From: UBA12567 sp964598425
GTDB lineage: Bacteria; Planctomycetota; Phycisphaerae; Phycisphaerales; SM1A02
Reading direction: 5' to 3'
DNA: 64,000 nt
Assembly: GCA_964598425.1 (NCBI GenBank)
Contig: CAZRBV010000002.1
Span: forward strand, 47,847-111,846
Shown here: one piece after another, positions 63,414 through 64,000 of the stretch
Layout of the letters: every line of letters begins with the position of its first letter
Position numbering within the stretch: position 1 is the stretch's first letter
Program-made: the position numbers and the translations under genes
The notes under the pieces: generated by a model
What the model was told of the DNA's origin: nothing
The model's database searches: none
Seen by the model: the letters and a program-made list of their open reading frames with translations, nothing else

Positions 63414-64000
63414 CTACCACTCCGGCCCGCTGAGATAGCGGCCATACACATCCGCCATCGCCTGCACCATCTCGCCGAGTGTGCAGTTGGCGTGCGCGCC
63501 GTTGATGAGGGAGGGCATGAGATTGTCGTCGTGCTTTGCGGCGGCGCGGATGGCGTCAAGTGCGGCGTTCACGGCGTCGTCGTCCCGCCGATTCTTGAAG
63601 TCGGCGAGGCGTTCGCATTGAGTTGTTTCGACTTCGTGCGGGATCTGCAGGATGTCCACCTGATGATCCTCGTTGCCTTCGGTGAAGGCGTTGACGCCGA
63701 CGATCACGCGGTCGCCCGCTTCCATCTCCTGCCCGAATCGGTAACTCGCTTCTGCGATCGAGCGGCGGAAGTAGCCCTTGTGAATACCCGAGACGACGCC
63801 GCCCATGTCGTCAATCTCGCTGATGATCGCATCGGCGTCTTCCTGCATGCGGTCGGTCAACGCTTCGACATACCAACTGCCGCCGAGCGGATCGACGGTG
63901 CGGGTGACACCAGTTTCTTCGTTGAGGATCTGCTGCGTGCGAAGTGCCACGCGGACGCTTGTTTCGGTTGGCAGGCCGAGCGTTTCGTCCATGCTGTCGG
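63414..64000 (-). CDS. Methylmalonyl-CoA mutase large subunit, C-terminal part (runs off window)
   Basis: This is the C-terminal ~195 residues of the B12-dependent acyl-CoA mutase catalytic domain. DETLGLPTETSVRVALRTQQILNEETG, VDPLGGSWYVEALTD and EASYRFGQEMEAGDRVIVGVN are typical. The frame is open past the right edge (DS before MDETL), so the N-terminal part lies outside. The chain ends with SGPEW and has no B12-binding domain, so that domain must be a separate subunit, as in the split mutases or acyl-CoA mutases. The exact acyl substrate is not certain. Confidence 0.92.
   Translation of the reverse strand, partial: DSMDETLGLPTETSVRVALRTQQILNEETGVTRTVDPLGGSWYVEALTDRMQEDADAIISEIDDMGGVVSGIHKGYFRRSIAEASYRFGQEMEAGDRVIVGVNAFTEGNEDHQVDILQIPHEVETTQCERLADFKNRRDDDAVNAALDAIRAAAKHDDNLMPSLINGAHANCTLGEMVQAMADVYGRYLSGPEW

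Overview
This GC-rich window carries tightly packed bacterial housekeeping genes with no phage, insertion sequence or CRISPR array that I could see. It most likely comes from a planctomycete of the Phycisphaerae type. That assignment is inference from the GD-x-NGDG-x-VNIDDLL dockerin-like tails on secreted proteins, a prepilin of the planctomycete style, a dispersed PilMNO/PilB/PilT machine, a futalosine menaquinone route, a signal peptidase with a large insertion, and many genes without a strong Shine-Dalgarno. Several gene pairs overlap by exactly 4 nt (ATGA).

Layout, left to right. 0-8 kb: a left-truncated oligoendopeptidase F and a PLP decarboxylase, then a minus-strand signalling cluster (receiver-GAF-Ser/Thr kinase, STAS protein, DUF4190 membrane protein) and a divergent FdhF/YdeP-type molybdoenzyme. 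8-15 kb: PilT ATPase, MobA (Mo cofactor), MqnE (menaquinone), then minus-strand MurJ, a VanZ-like membrane protein and a ParA ATPase. 15-19 kb: RecO, an M16 peptidase and dihydrolipoyl dehydrogenase. 19-28.3 kb: phosphoesterase, YidC, MnmE, a zinc-ribbon membrane protein, thioesterase, DciA, an orphan ABC ATPase, and ParB preceded by two parS-like palindromes. This set resembles the gene neighbourhood close to many bacterial replication origins. 28.5-35.5 kb: polysaccharide deacetylase, sugar epimerase, CysS, CoaE, Rho and a prepilin.

35.5-39 kb: a translation/secretion operon, promoter - tRNA-Thr(GGT) - tuf - rpmG - tRNA-Trp(CCA) - secE - nusG. It stops after nusG and is not followed by rplK. 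39-49 kb: a Cys-rich exported protein, an outer-membrane barrel candidate, MoxR, an unknown secreted protein, Gmk, Der, a RicT/PSP1-family protein with Arg/Gly-rich tails, LepB with a large insertion, and a small dockerin-like protein. 49-57 kb: an unknown exported protein, nitroreductase, DUF456 protein, and a minus-strand PilM-PilN-PilO-PilP-like-PilB/GspE operon joined by four successive ATGA overlaps. 57-64 kb: futalosine hydrolase MqnB, HisS, an alpha/beta hydrolase, a large repeat-rich secreted protein, a small two-helix membrane protein, and a methylmalonyl-CoA mutase large subunit that runs off the right edge.

Functional links: MqnE and MqnB are two steps of one menaquinone pathway; MobA supplies the guanylylated cofactor expected for the FdhF/YdeP enzyme; PilT, the prepilin and the PilMNOP-PilB operon are parts of a type IV pilus or type II secretion-like machine; YidC, SecE and LepB serve protein export; Rho and NusG act together in termination. 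No clearly novel multi-gene system was found. The most unusual points are a STAS gene that appears to start at ATC, a receiver domain with Glu at the phospho-acceptor position, a half-zinc L33, a 26-codon membrane peptide, several strong RNA hairpins, and the repeat-rich secreted proteins.
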